Shown: positions 22,230 through 29,164 of the stretch, piece by piece
Position numbering within the stretch: position 1 is the first letter of the stretch
Layout: the number at the start of each line of letters is the position of its first letter
NCBI GenBank assembly: GCA_002431945.1
Contig: DJET01000082.1
Span: forward strand, 1 to 29,164
Source of the DNA: Ruminococcaceae bacterium UBA5891
GTDB taxonomy: Bacteria; Bacillota; Clostridia; Oscillospirales; Acutalibacteraceae
Length of the DNA stretch: 29,164 bases
Direction: 5' to 3'
Notes under the pieces: model-generated
Database searches by the model: none
Seen by the model: only the letters and a program-made list of their open reading frames with translations
Told to the model about the DNA's origin: nothing
Translations under genes and position numbers: made by a program

Positions 22230-23035
22230 GTAAAAAAAAGAGACTTGACGCCGCGCTTTTCGAGCAGGGCTATGCAGAAAGCCGCGAAAAGGCAAAGGCG
22301 CTTATAATGGCGGGCATAGTTTACGTTAATAACCAAAAATCAGATAAAGCCGGAAATACCGTAAAGCCCGATGATATTATTGAGGTGCGCGGGGAAAGCT
22401 TAAAATATGTAAGCCGCGGCGGTTTAAAGCTTGAAAAGGCGATGAAAAGCTTTAATATTTCGCTTAACGGAGCCGTATGCGCCGATATAGGCGCTTCAAC
22501 CGGCGGCTTTACCGACTGTATGCTGCAAAACGGCGCCGTTAAGGTTTATTCGGTAGACGTGGGCTACGGTCAGCTTGCATGGAAGCTGCGCACTGACAGC
22601 CGCGTTATAAACCTTGAACGAACGAATTTCAGGTATGTTACAAGCGAGCAGATTCCCGATCCGCTCGACTTTGCCTCGGTAGACGTTTCGTTTATTTCGC
22701 TTTATCATATTTTCCCGACTTTAAGAACTCTTTTGAAAAACGGCGGCAGGGCGGTATGCCTTATTAAGCCGCAGTTTGAGGCAGGCAGGGAAAACGTGGG
22801 TAAAAAAGGCGTTGTAAGGGATAAAAACGTGCATATTGCGGTTATTGAAAAAATAATCGGCTTAATTAAAGAAAATAACTTTTCGCTTTTGGGGCTTGAT
22901 TATTCGCCGATTAAGGGTCCCGAAGGCAATATAGAATACTTGTGCTATATAGAAAAAAGCGATGACGCCGAAAATTTATGTGAAAAAACGGCAAGGCAGG
23001 TTGCAGACGAGTCGCACGAGGCACTGAAGGGGTGA
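22226..23035 (+). CDS. tlyA: TlyA-family rRNA 2'-O-methyltransferase
   Basis: A 269-residue protein with an N-terminal S4 RNA-binding domain (about 5-62, KKRLDAALFEQGYAESREKAKALIMAG) and a FtsJ/RrmJ-type methyltransferase domain. The SAM site is DIGASTGGFTDC at residues 87-98. The catalytic tetrad lysines and acids fall in GLKLEKA, SVDVGYGQL, SVDVSFISL and IKPQFEAGR. Known members methylate cytidines in 16S and 23S rRNA and are often labelled haemolysin A. The order dxs-tlyA-nadK-argR-recN is characteristic of Bacillota. Confidence 0.94.
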   Translation: MSKKKRLDAALFEQGYAESREKAKALIMAGIVYVNNQKSDKAGNTVKPDDIIEVRGESLKYVSRGGLKLEKAMKSFNISLNGAVCADIGASTGGFTDCMLQNGAVKVYSVDVGYGQLAWKLRTDSRVINLERTNFRYVTSEQIPDPLDFASVDVSFISLYHIFPTLRTLLKNGGRAVCLIKPQFEAGRENVGKKGVVRDKNVHIAVIEKIIGLIKENNFSLLGLDYSPIKGPEGNIEYLCYIEKSDDAENLCEKTARQVADESHEALKG

Positions 23036-23039
23036 CGGT

Positions 23040-23885
23040 ATGAGAGTAGGAATACTGCCTAATCTTGATAAGCGAGGCTCGGCAGAGGTTGTTGAAAAGC
23101 TGAGCGATATTTTTAAAAACGAGGGCATAGAGGCGTTTTTGCCCGAAAATATAAGCATTGGCGATTTTAAACGTCTGCCCGAAAACGAGCTTTACAAAAC
23201 CGCCGACCTTATAATTACAATAGGCGGCGATGGTACAATTATACGCTACGCAAAGCGCGCCGCATACGATAACAAGCCGGTGCTCGGTATAAACGCGGGC
23301 AGGGTAGGCTATCTTGCAAATATAGAGCAAAACGAGCTTTCGCTTTTGTCAAAGCTTAAAAGCGGCGAATACTTTGTTGAAAAACGTATGATGCTTTCCG
23401 TTTCGGTTTGTGAAAACGGTAAAACGATTGGGGAGTACAACGCCCTTAACGACGCGGTTATAACAAGCGGATTTATTTCAAGAATAATTGATATTTCGGT
23501 ATTTTTGGGGCGCGACTCAATAAGCTACCGCGCAGACGGGCTTATAATTTCAACCCCCACAGGCTCTACCGCATATTCAATGTCCGCCGGCGGACCGATA
23601 ATAGATCCGCTTACCGAAAATATGTGTATAACGCCTATCTGTTCACATTCGCTTTCGGCAAAGCCGATACTTTTAGGGGCGGATAATACGATAAAATTAA
23701 AGGCGTATTCAAAAAAGCGTACCGATATTTACCTTACGGTAGACGGCAGAAAGGTTGCAAGCGTAAAGCCGTATACCGATATATTTATTAAAAAATCAAA
23801 GCAGACCGTTAAGCTTATAAGACTTAACGACAGATCGTTTTATAAAACGCTTTCGGGCAAATTTAAAGACGGCAGGAGTATGTAG
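23040..23885 (+). CDS. nadK: NAD kinase
   Basis: A 281-residue enzyme that phosphorylates NAD to NADP. The GGDGT motif at residues 62-66, NAGRVGYLA (about 85-93), NDAVI and STPTGSTAYSMSAGGPI (about 172-188) are the family's NAD- and ATP-binding elements. Length is usual. It starts four bases after the tlyA stop, with a GGGGTGAC-type site overlapping that stop. NADPH made from its product serves the reductive steps of the isoprenoid pathway encoded upstream; that link is thematic only. Confidence 0.96.
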   Translation: MRVGILPNLDKRGSAEVVEKLSDIFKNEGIEAFLPENISIGDFKRLPENELYKTADLIITIGGDGTIIRYAKRAAYDNKPVLGINAGRVGYLANIEQNELSLLSKLKSGEYFVEKRMMLSVSVCENGKTIGEYNALNDAVITSGFISRIIDISVFLGRDSISYRADGLIISTPTGSTAYSMSAGGPIIDPLTENMCITPICSHSLSAKPILLGADNTIKLKAYSKKRTDIYLTVDGRKVASVKPYTDIFIKKSKQTVKLIRLNDRSFYKTLSGKFKDGRSM

Positions 23886-23890
23886 CGGAT

Positions 23891-24346
23891 ATGAAAAGCA
23901 AAAGACAGCAAAAAATACTTGAGCTTATAAAAGAAAAGATTTTTATAACGCAGGAGGATCTGCAAAGCGAACTTATAGCCTCAGGCTTTAATGTAACGCA
24001 ATCTACCGTATCGCGTGATATTAAGGAGCTGAGAATTGTAAAAGGACACGACGAAGACGGAAATTACCGTTATATTGCAAACGAAAATTCCGGTTCTAAC
24101 CAGCATTCGGTAGAGCATTACAGAGAAATATTTTCCCGTGCGGTTAAAACCGCGGCATTTTCGCTTAATAACGTGGTTATTAAGTGCTATACGGGTATGG
24201 CTTCAAGCGCGTGCGTTGCGCTTGACGAGCTTTTCGGGGATATGATGTTAGGTTCGCTTGCCGGTGAAGACACAATAATAATAGTTACCGGCGGCGAGCC
24301 GCAGTCTGCGGCGCTTACAAGCGAGCTTAAAAAGCTTATAAAATAA
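23891..24346 (+). CDS. argR: Arginine repressor ArgR/AhrC
   Basis: A 151-residue hexameric regulator of arginine metabolism. The N-terminal winged helix (residues 1-70) shows QEDLQSELIASGFNVTQSTVSRDIKEL, a classical ArgR reading head. The C-terminal oligomerisation and arginine-binding domain ends in GSLAGEDTIIIVTGG, where most members have G-T-I-A-G-D-D-T; both acidic positions for arginine binding remain (E-D). No arginine biosynthetic genes are nearby, and the location between nadK and recN is ancestral in Bacillota. Confidence 0.94.
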   Translation: MKSKRQQKILELIKEKIFITQEDLQSELIASGFNVTQSTVSRDIKELRIVKGHDEDGNYRYIANENSGSNQHSVEHYREIFSRAVKTAAFSLNNVVIKCYTGMASSACVALDELFGDMMLGSLAGEDTIIIVTGGEPQSAALTSELKKLIK

Positions 24347-24359
24347 CAGAGGAAAAGAA

Positions 24360-26027
24360 ATGCTTAAATTTCTTCATATTGAGAACATAGCGGTTATCGA
24401 GCGTTCCGATATAGAATTTACCGAGGGCTTTAACGTGCTTACGGGTGAAACGGGCGCAGGTAAGTCGATAGTTATAGACGCAATAAACGCGGTTTTGGGC
24501 GAGCGCACGTCTAAGGAGCTTATCCGTGCGGGGTGCGATACGGCAGAGGTTTCGGTGGTTTTCGGCTGTCTTGACAAAAAAACGCTCTGTCTGCTTTCCG
24601 AAAGCGGCGTCACGCCCGACGAAGACGGCAACATAGTTATAAACAGGCGGCTTTCCGCAAGCGGCAAGGGGCTTATAAAGCTTAATAACCGCCCTGTAAC
24701 CGCAACCGAGCTTAAGGGAATAGGCAGGTATCTTGTTAATATACACGGTCAGCACGATAATCAGGCGCTTTTAGATCCCGACAGCCATCTTGATTATATA
24801 GACGCCGTAGCGGACGACGACCCGATCAAGGGCAAATATTATGCGGAGTTCAGAGAGCTGAACCGCATACGAAAAGAGCTTGCCGCCCTTGAGACGGACG
24901 AAGATGAAAAACAGAAAAAAACCGACCTTTTAAATTATCAGATAAACGAGCTTGAAACAGCCGGTATAACCTTGGGCGAATATGAGGATTTAAAGAAAAA
25001 GCTTCAAATTGCGCGCGGTTATCAGGCTACTGCGGCGGCGCTTTCCGCCGCGTATGCCGCGCTTGAGGGTGCAGACGATAATTTAGGCGCCGTTGCTCTG
25101 ACCGAAAACGCCGGTAAGGCCTTATTATCGCTTAAAAATGACGAATGGAACGCTAAAGCCGCGGAGCTTCGCAATATTGCCGAGGGTCTTCGTGATATTT
25201 CCGCACAGCTTTCCGATTTTCTTGAAAATCCAGAATATTCGGAAATAGACCCCGACGCCGTTAACGCAAGGCTTGACCTTTTAGACCGCCTGATGCTCAA
25301 ATACGGCGGCAGCGAACAGGCGCTTACCGACTATCTGCAAAACGCACGCGAAGAGCTTGAGAGTCTTAGGTTTTCAGACGAGCGCGAACGTGAGCTGGGC
25401 GCTTTGCTTGATAAATCGACCGAGCGTTTGGTGGCACTTGGCGAAGAGCTTACTGCGGCGCGTAAAAGGGCGGCGGCTGAATTTGAAAAGCAGGTATGCT
25501 CGATACTTTCTTACCTTAATATGCCCGACGTGCGCTTTACGGTTAAAACCGAAAAAGGCAGATATACCAAACGCGGCTGTGATACCGCGGAATTTATGAT
25601 TTCGGCAAACAAGGGAGAGAGCGTAAAGCCGCTTGCGAAAATTGCTTCGGGCGGCGAGCTTTCGCGCGTTATGCTTGCAATAAAAAGCGTTTTGCTTGAT
25701 AAAGACAACGTGGGCACAATGATATTCGATGAAATTGATTCGGGTATCAGCGGATACACGGCAGGCAAGGTGGGAACGCAGCTTAAAAGGGTATCCGGCA
25801 ACCGTCAGGTTATATGCGTTACCCATTTGGCGCAGATAGCCGCTATGGCTGATAACCATTTACTTATTGAAAAGACCTCGTCGGGCGGCAGAACCTTTAC
25901 AAGAGTAGAGCCGCTTTCTAACGAGGAAAGAATAAAGGAAATAGCCCGTATTATGTCGGGCGCGGACATAACTGAGAATTTATATAACTCGGCAAAGGAA
26001 TTATTAGACAGGAGTAAACAAATATGA
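24360..26027 (+). CDS. recN: DNA repair protein RecN
   Basis: A 555-residue SMC-like ATPase recruited to double-strand breaks. Walker A GETGAGKS is at residues 29-36, in the standard LTGETGAGKSI-x-IDA context. A long coiled-coil middle (about 150-370) is rich in E, K, L and A. The ABC signature is IASGGELSRVMLA near 426-438, and Walker B TMIFDEIDSGISG near 452-464. C-terminal VTHLAQIAAMAD is the D/H-loop. The ATG follows an AGAGGAAAAG site, and the stop overlaps tyrS (ATGA). Confidence 0.97.
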   Translation: MLKFLHIENIAVIERSDIEFTEGFNVLTGETGAGKSIVIDAINAVLGERTSKELIRAGCDTAEVSVVFGCLDKKTLCLLSESGVTPDEDGNIVINRRLSASGKGLIKLNNRPVTATELKGIGRYLVNIHGQHDNQALLDPDSHLDYIDAVADDDPIKGKYYAEFRELNRIRKELAALETDEDEKQKKTDLLNYQINELETAGITLGEYEDLKKKLQIARGYQATAAALSAAYAALEGADDNLGAVALTENAGKALLSLKNDEWNAKAAELRNIAEGLRDISAQLSDFLENPEYSEIDPDAVNARLDLLDRLMLKYGGSEQALTDYLQNAREELESLRFSDERERELGALLDKSTERLVALGEELTAARKRAAAEFEKQVCSILSYLNMPDVRFTVKTEKGRYTKRGCDTAEFMISANKGESVKPLAKIASGGELSRVMLAIKSVLLDKDNVGTMIFDEIDSGISGYTAGKVGTQLKRVSGNRQVICVTHLAQIAAMADNHLLIEKTSSGGRTFTRVEPLSNEERIKEIARIMSGADITENLYNSAKELLDRSKQI

Positions 26028-27244
26028 AAATTTATGATGAGCTTGTAGCCCGCGGACTTATAGCGCAGGTAACGGACGAGGAAGAAATACGCGAACTGAT
26101 AGATAACGGCAAGGCAACATTCTATATAGGCTTTGATCCCACGGCAGACAGTCTGCACGTAGGGCATTTTATGGCGCTTTGCCTTATGAAAAGGCTGCAA
26201 ATGGCAGGCAACCGCCCTATCGCGCTTATCGGCGGCGGCACGGGGTATATAGGCGACCCTTCGGGCAGAACGGATATGCGGTCTATGATGACGCCGGAGC
26301 AGATACAGCACAACTGCGACTGCTTTAAAAAGCAGATGAGCCGTTTTATAGAATTCGGCGAGGGCAAGGCGCAAATGGTTAACAATGCCGATTGGCTTTT
26401 GGGGCTTAACTATATCGAGCTTTTGCGCGATGTGGGCGCTTGCTTTTCGGTAAACAATATGTTAAGAGCGGAATGCTATAAGCAAAGAATGGAAAAGGGC
26501 TTAAGCTTTCTTGAATTTAACTATATGATAATGCAAAGCTACGATTTTTACCACCTGTTTAAGGAATACGGGTGCAATATGCAGTTCGGCGGAGACGATC
26601 AGTGGTCTAATATGCTGGGCGGCAGCGAGCTTATACGCAAAAAGCTCGGAAAAGACGCTTATGCTATGACGATAACGCTGCTGCTTAATTCCGAAGGCAA
26701 GAAAATGGGTAAAACCGCGTCGGGCGCTGTATGGCTTGATCCCGAAAAGACCTCGCCGTACGAGTTTTATCAGTATTGGCGTAACGTTGCGGACGCCGAC
26801 GTTTTAAAATGCATAAGAATGCTTACGTTCCTGCCGCTTGAGGAAATTGATAAAATGGACGAGTGGGAGGGCAGCCAGCTTAACACCGCAAAAGAAATTT
26901 TAGCCTTTGAGCTTACAAAGCTTGTTCATGGCGAAGAAGAGGCGCAAAAGGCGCAGGCGGCGGCACGTGCGATATTTGCAGGCGGCGGTTCGCACGAAAA
27001 TATGCCGTCAACAAAGCTTTCCGACGATGATTTTAAGGACGGAAAAATAGGCGTGCTTGATATGATGGTGAAGTCGGGACTTGCCGCTTCTAAGGGCGAG
27101 GGCAGAAGACTTGTAATTCAAGGCGGCGTAAGCATTAACGGCGATAAAATAACCGATCCGCAGTATGCGCTTGATAAAGCCGCGTTTGAAAACGAGGTTA
27201 TAATGAAAAAGGGTAAAAAGGTATTTCATAAATTTGAAATATAA
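26024..27244 (+). CDS. tyrS: Tyrosyl-tRNA synthetase
   Basis: A 406-residue class I synthetase attaching tyrosine to its tRNA. The HIGH-type motif is HVGH (residues 45-48, within GFDPTADSLHVGHFMAL). The KMSKS-type motif is KMGKT near 226-230. The C-terminal S4-like RNA-binding domain begins near 340 (GEGRRLVIQGGVSINGDKI). The length and the GFDPTA-x-SLHVGH form match the TyrZ-like class common in clostridia. The gene is translationally coupled to recN and has no T-box leader, which clostridial synthetase genes often carry. It ends the operon. Confidence 0.96.
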   Translation: MKIYDELVARGLIAQVTDEEEIRELIDNGKATFYIGFDPTADSLHVGHFMALCLMKRLQMAGNRPIALIGGGTGYIGDPSGRTDMRSMMTPEQIQHNCDCFKKQMSRFIEFGEGKAQMVNNADWLLGLNYIELLRDVGACFSVNNMLRAECYKQRMEKGLSFLEFNYMIMQSYDFYHLFKEYGCNMQFGGDDQWSNMLGGSELIRKKLGKDAYAMTITLLLNSEGKKMGKTASGAVWLDPEKTSPYEFYQYWRNVADADVLKCIRMLTFLPLEEIDKMDEWEGSQLNTAKEILAFELTKLVHGEEEAQKAQAAARAIFAGGGSHENMPSTKLSDDDFKDGKIGVLDMMVKSGLAASKGEGRRLVIQGGVSINGDKITDPQYALDKAAFENEVIMKKGKKVFHKFEI

Positions 27245-27266
27245 ATGTAATTAAGGCTTTTTTCAG

Positions 27267-27299
27267 AAAGAGACGGCAGTGTAAAGCCGTCTCTTTACC
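27267..27299 (+). terminator. Probable terminator of the nusB-tyrS operon
   Basis: AAAGAGACGGC (27267-27277) pairs perfectly with 27286-27296 around an eight-base loop. The T-run is only three bases, so termination may be partial; an earlier T-run at 27258-27263 precedes the hairpin. Confidence 0.65.
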
Positions 27300-27335
27300 A
27301 TTGATGTACTTATATGCAGAAATAAATTTTCGGCT

Positions 27336-27364
27336 TTGACTTTTGAAATATTGTTTACGATATT
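27336..27364 (+). promoter_or_regulatory. Possible promoter of the JAB gene pair
   Basis: TTGACT (27336-27341) with a 17-base spacer and a poor -10, GATATT (27359-27364). The -35 is good but the -10 is weak, so this is tentative. Confidence 0.3.
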
Positions 27365-27382
27365 TACCTTATGGAGGTTATT

Positions 27383-28084
27383 ATGATTGTTTTTCTATCA
27401 ATTTCCTTATATTTAGTTTTTGAACTGTTCTATTTTCTTTTCCATACAGATCCACTTAATAGAGAGGAAATTCAAAAATTATCAAAAAAACGAAAAAAGA
27501 AGTATATTAAAGATAATTACAATTTTATATGTTATGATTTAAAGGTAAACAAAAGTTTTAAATCTGCTATGAAACCTAACGGCGGATGGTATGATGTTGA
27601 AGAAGAACTTCGAATATTTCCAAGTTTAATTTCTGCTTTGCTTAAATGGAAAAAACATGAATGGGTCGTAATTGCAATTGAAAAAGAAGGAGTTGTTTAT
27701 GGCTTTTATGCAAATAAAGGTCCAAATAATTCATCTGTTTCTTTTAATTGTAGTTTGCAGTACTTAATGAATAAATGCCAACAGCATAATTGCTATACGA
27801 TTATGCGTTTTCATAACCATCCTAATGATAATCCTCAATACAAAACAGGTTTACTTGCAAGTAAGCAGGATTTAATTAGTGCTAAAGCCTGTTCAGATAT
27901 TGTTGGTACGAAGTATAATTGGCTAGATTTCGTATGCGAGCGCGGTAGGTTCATAAAATACTATGAGTTATATTCGCAAAATTTTTTGCCAGCATGTGCC
28001 AAAATTGAAAGTATTATGGCACAAAATAATATTTCAAAATTAAGGAACTATAAACTTCATAGAGAATTAGGCTTTTTTCACTGA
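27383..28084 (+). CDS. Membrane-anchored JAB/RadC-like metalloprotease-type protein
   Basis: A 233-residue protein with an N-terminal hydrophobic helix (residues 2-20) followed by a lysine/arginine-rich segment (31-44), which places the rest in the cytoplasm. Residues about 94-195 look like a JAB/MPN (JAMM) domain: E100 or E102 in VVIAIEKEG, the H144-N-H146-P motif, and S160-x2-D163. The gap between the HxHP and SxxD parts is longer than in RadC. All metal ligands are present, so zinc hydrolase activity is plausible, with an unknown substrate. The ATG at 27383 fits GGAGG at 27373-27377; an upstream ATG at 27371 overlaps that site. Codon use is AT-rich, unlike all genes before it, suggesting acquisition by transfer. 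It lies 21 bases before the next gene. Confidence 0.68.
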   Translation: MIVFLSISLYLVFELFYFLFHTDPLNREEIQKLSKKRKKKYIKDNYNFICYDLKVNKSFKSAMKPNGGWYDVEEELRIFPSLISALLKWKKHEWVVIAIEKEGVVYGFYANKGPNNSSVSFNCSLQYLMNKCQQHNCYTIMRFHNHPNDNPQYKTGLLASKQDLISAKACSDIVGTKYNWLDFVCERGRFIKYYELYSQNFLPACAKIESIMAQNNISKLRNYKLHRELGFFH

Positions 28085-28105
28085 TATTAAGGAGCATGAA
28101 AATAT

Positions 28106-28807
28106 ATGAAAGTGAAAGTTTTAGGGATACCTTTTAATATATCTGAGAATGATATTATTCCAAATGATATTCATACGTATCCTCCGGAAATAATAAAAAT
28201 GCTAAACAATTATAAGGGTTTTAGAAATGATTTGTGCGAATTTTTAGTTTCCAATAAATGCAATATTGTATGTTGGCATTCAACACGATTAACCAAATTA
28301 GAAATAGCAGATATACAAAAAAACGGTATCAGTACTGATGATCATAAGGGCTTTTTTGAAAGCAAAATTAAAAATCTTCCACCAGTAATAACTTCGGATA
28401 TAAAACAAAAATTACTTAAATATATAAGAAGTATAAATAGCTCTCAATCTGAAGGTAAAGTTTATGCTTCATATGGTATTTTCGATTTAAAAAAAGATTT
28501 GAGAAACGATAAAATTTTCTTAAAAAATTGGGGCGGTGAAACCATATATAACTACTATGAGAAGGGATTTACAAATGATTTGGAATTAAATTATATAAAA
28601 CAGGAATTGAATAAAATTTCTTTTCCTTGTATAGTATGTTTAAGGATAAATTTTTCTAATTTAATAAAAAATAATACTTATTTCTTTGATGATTTTTGTA
28701 ATCAACTTGAGAACTTTAATATTAGTGAAATTAGTGGTAATTTGTGTTATAATAGAAATGGTTTTGAGGTTGTTGATTTATTGAAATTAAATCACATAAC
28801 TATATAG
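28106..28807 (+). CDS. Unrecognised AT-rich protein with HSTR and WGGE motifs
   Basis: A 233-residue soluble protein of no family I can name firmly. Two features stand out: W57-H58-S-T-R61-L-T-x2-E near the first third (CWHSTRLTKLEIADIQKNGI), and F-L-x-N-W142-G-G-E145 in the middle. A histidine-arginine motif followed by a GGE segment recalls mono-ADP-ribosyltransferase-like or RNA-phosphotransferase-like folds, but that is a weak resemblance. No signal peptide or membrane helix is seen. A GGAG site at 28091-28094 is 11 bases before the ATG. Low GC and codon choice match the JAB gene, so the two were probably acquired together and form a two-gene operon. Confidence 0.65.
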   Translation: MKVKVLGIPFNISENDIIPNDIHTYPPEIIKMLNNYKGFRNDLCEFLVSNKCNIVCWHSTRLTKLEIADIQKNGISTDDHKGFFESKIKNLPPVITSDIKQKLLKYIRSINSSQSEGKVYASYGIFDLKKDLRNDKIFLKNWGGETIYNYYEKGFTNDLELNYIKQELNKISFPCIVCLRINFSNLIKNNTYFFDDFCNQLENFNISEISGNLCYNRNGFEVVDLLKLNHITI

Positions 28808-28851
28808 CTCAGTGATGAATCAAATATAACAATTTTAACGTGTGTTTTTAA

Positions 28852-28923
28852 AACAGTTTACTGGAAACCATTGCAAAAAACCACGGCTTTGATTTTGAAC
28901 GCTTTGTGCGAAAGTCTTTTTAA
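28852..28923 (+). pseudogene. Possible C-terminal remnant of a lost gene
   Basis: An open stretch of 23 codons without a start ends in TAA (28921-28923) and encodes a plausible protein tail (ETIAKNHGFDFERFVRKSF). Its codon use (GAA, ACC, CGC, GGC) resembles the core genome rather than the AT-rich pair before it. It may be what remains of a gene displaced by the insertion, but it is too short to identify and could be chance. Confidence 0.25.
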
Positions 28924-28932
28924 AGTGGGGAG

Positions 28933-28981
28933 CGGATTGCCGCGCACCTTCGGTGCTCGCAATGACGGGGGAGATTGGAAA
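28933..28981 (+). repeat. Dispersed 49-bp repeat, copy 1
   Basis: It begins CGGATTGCCGCGCACCTTCG and includes GCTCGCAATGACGGGGGAGA. It matches copy 3 (29079-29127) at 48 of 49 positions. Elements with the ggattgccgcgc/cgcaatgac core are frequent intergenic repeats in gut clostridial genomes. Confidence 0.85.
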
Positions 28982-29020
28982 CGGATTGCTACACGCCTGA
29001 CGTCACTCGCAATGACAAAC
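28982..29020 (+). repeat. Diverged repeat copy 2
   Basis: It shares CGGATTGC at the start and CTCGCAATGAC near the end with copies 1 and 3, but differs in the middle (TACACGCCTGACGTCA). It directly abuts copy 1. Confidence 0.7.
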
Positions 29021-29024
29021 GGCG

Positions 29025-29065
29025 TGTCATTCTGAGTGCGGAGCACGAAAGAATCCGTAATCCCC
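29025..29065 (+). repeat. Second repeat type with TCATTCTGAG core
   Basis: It contains GTCATTCTGAGTGCGGAGCA followed by GAAAGAATCCGTAATCCC, the common partner motif of the cgcaatgac repeats. Its GTCATT is complementary to AATGAC of copy 2, so the pair can form a stem across 29011-29030. Confidence 0.65.
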
Positions 29066-29078
29066 TAAAAGGGAAAAA

Positions 29079-29127
29079 CGGATTGCCGCGCACCTTCGGC
29101 GCTCGCAATGACGGGGGAGATTGGAAA
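29079..29127 (+). repeat. Dispersed 49-bp repeat, copy 3
   Basis: Nearly identical to copy 1 (a single C for T change in the GGCGCTC segment), in the same orientation, 146 bases downstream of copy 1. Confidence 0.85.
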
Positions 29128-29164
29128 TGGATTGCCGCGCGCCTTACTCACTCTTGCGGTGCCC
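29128..29164 (+). repeat. Partial repeat copy 4 at window edge
   Basis: It starts TGGATTGCCGCGCGCCTTAC and then diverges (CTCTTGCGGTGCCC). It abuts copy 3 and is cut by the end of the window, so its full length is unknown. Confidence 0.6.

Noticed and set aside
28858..29046. A 62-residue frame on the minus strand at the end of the window
   Set aside because: It runs through the repeat copies, has no ribosome binding site, and its sequence is simply the repeat translated.
28933..29164. CRISPR array
   Set aside because: The repeated units are not evenly spaced, two of four copies are diverged, adjacent copies abut with no spacer, and there are no cas genes.

Overview
The window looks like chromosomal DNA of an anaerobic Gram-positive bacterium of the Clostridia (Bacillota), plausibly a gut Oscillospiraceae-type organism. 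The evidence is the gene order: the SRP RNA gene followed by dnaX-ybaB-recR, and nusB-xseA-xseB-ispA-dxs-tlyA-nadK-argR-recN. A PerR-like regulator paired with a reverse-order rubrerythrin and the consensus sigma-A type promoters also fit. The genus-level guess is inference; there is no rRNA here. Nearly all of the window is densely packed core genome. Only the last 1.9 kb has accessory character.

Layout. 1-3000: short, separately transcribed units: a small membrane protein, a perR-rubrerythrin operon (minus), a CDP-alcohol phosphatidyltransferase, an orphan anti-sigma-like membrane protein (minus), and a free-standing small domain related to the middle part of FakA/YloV. 3037-7598 (minus): a six-gene operon read from one strong promoter, made of a left-handed beta-helix sugar-nucleotide-type protein, a Nudix hydrolase, two paralogous zinc-ribbon/DUF2628-like membrane proteins (one with a RING-like finger), GalU and a YjjG-type HAD phosphatase. 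7680-11789 (plus): SRP RNA, dnaX, ybaB, recR, a DUF896 protein, a D-2-hydroxyacid dehydrogenase and a 53-residue membrane peptide. 11792-12472 (minus): a Crp/Fnr-family regulator. 12599-14877: three overlapping genes (CrtO-like acyltransferase, UgtP-like glycosyltransferase, PAP2 phosphatase) that look like a glycolipid unit. 14886-16434: a promoter, an unannotated 37-codon small ORF with internal hairpins, and a CorC/CNNM-type transporter. 16501-17538 (minus): a Na+/Ca2+-type exchanger. 17649-27296: a ten-gene operon nusB, xseA, xseB, ispA, dxs, tlyA, nadK, argR, recN, tyrS, with frequent ATGA overlaps. This joins transcription antitermination, DNA repair, isoprenoid precursor synthesis, NADP synthesis and tRNA charging in one probable transcript.

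27383-29164: a visible change in composition. Two AT-rich genes form a tight pair: a membrane-anchored JAB/RadC-type metalloprotease-like protein, and an unrecognised protein with an H-S-T-R motif and a W-G-G-E motif. They are followed by a possible C-terminal gene remnant and a cluster of near-identical dispersed repeats running off the window. This pair is the best candidate for an undescribed accessory system, and the small ORF/hairpin leader before the CorC gene is the second. No CRISPR array, tRNA, rRNA or insertion sequence was seen. Several starts were moved from the longest possible ORF on ribosome-binding-site and promoter evidence, and each case is noted.
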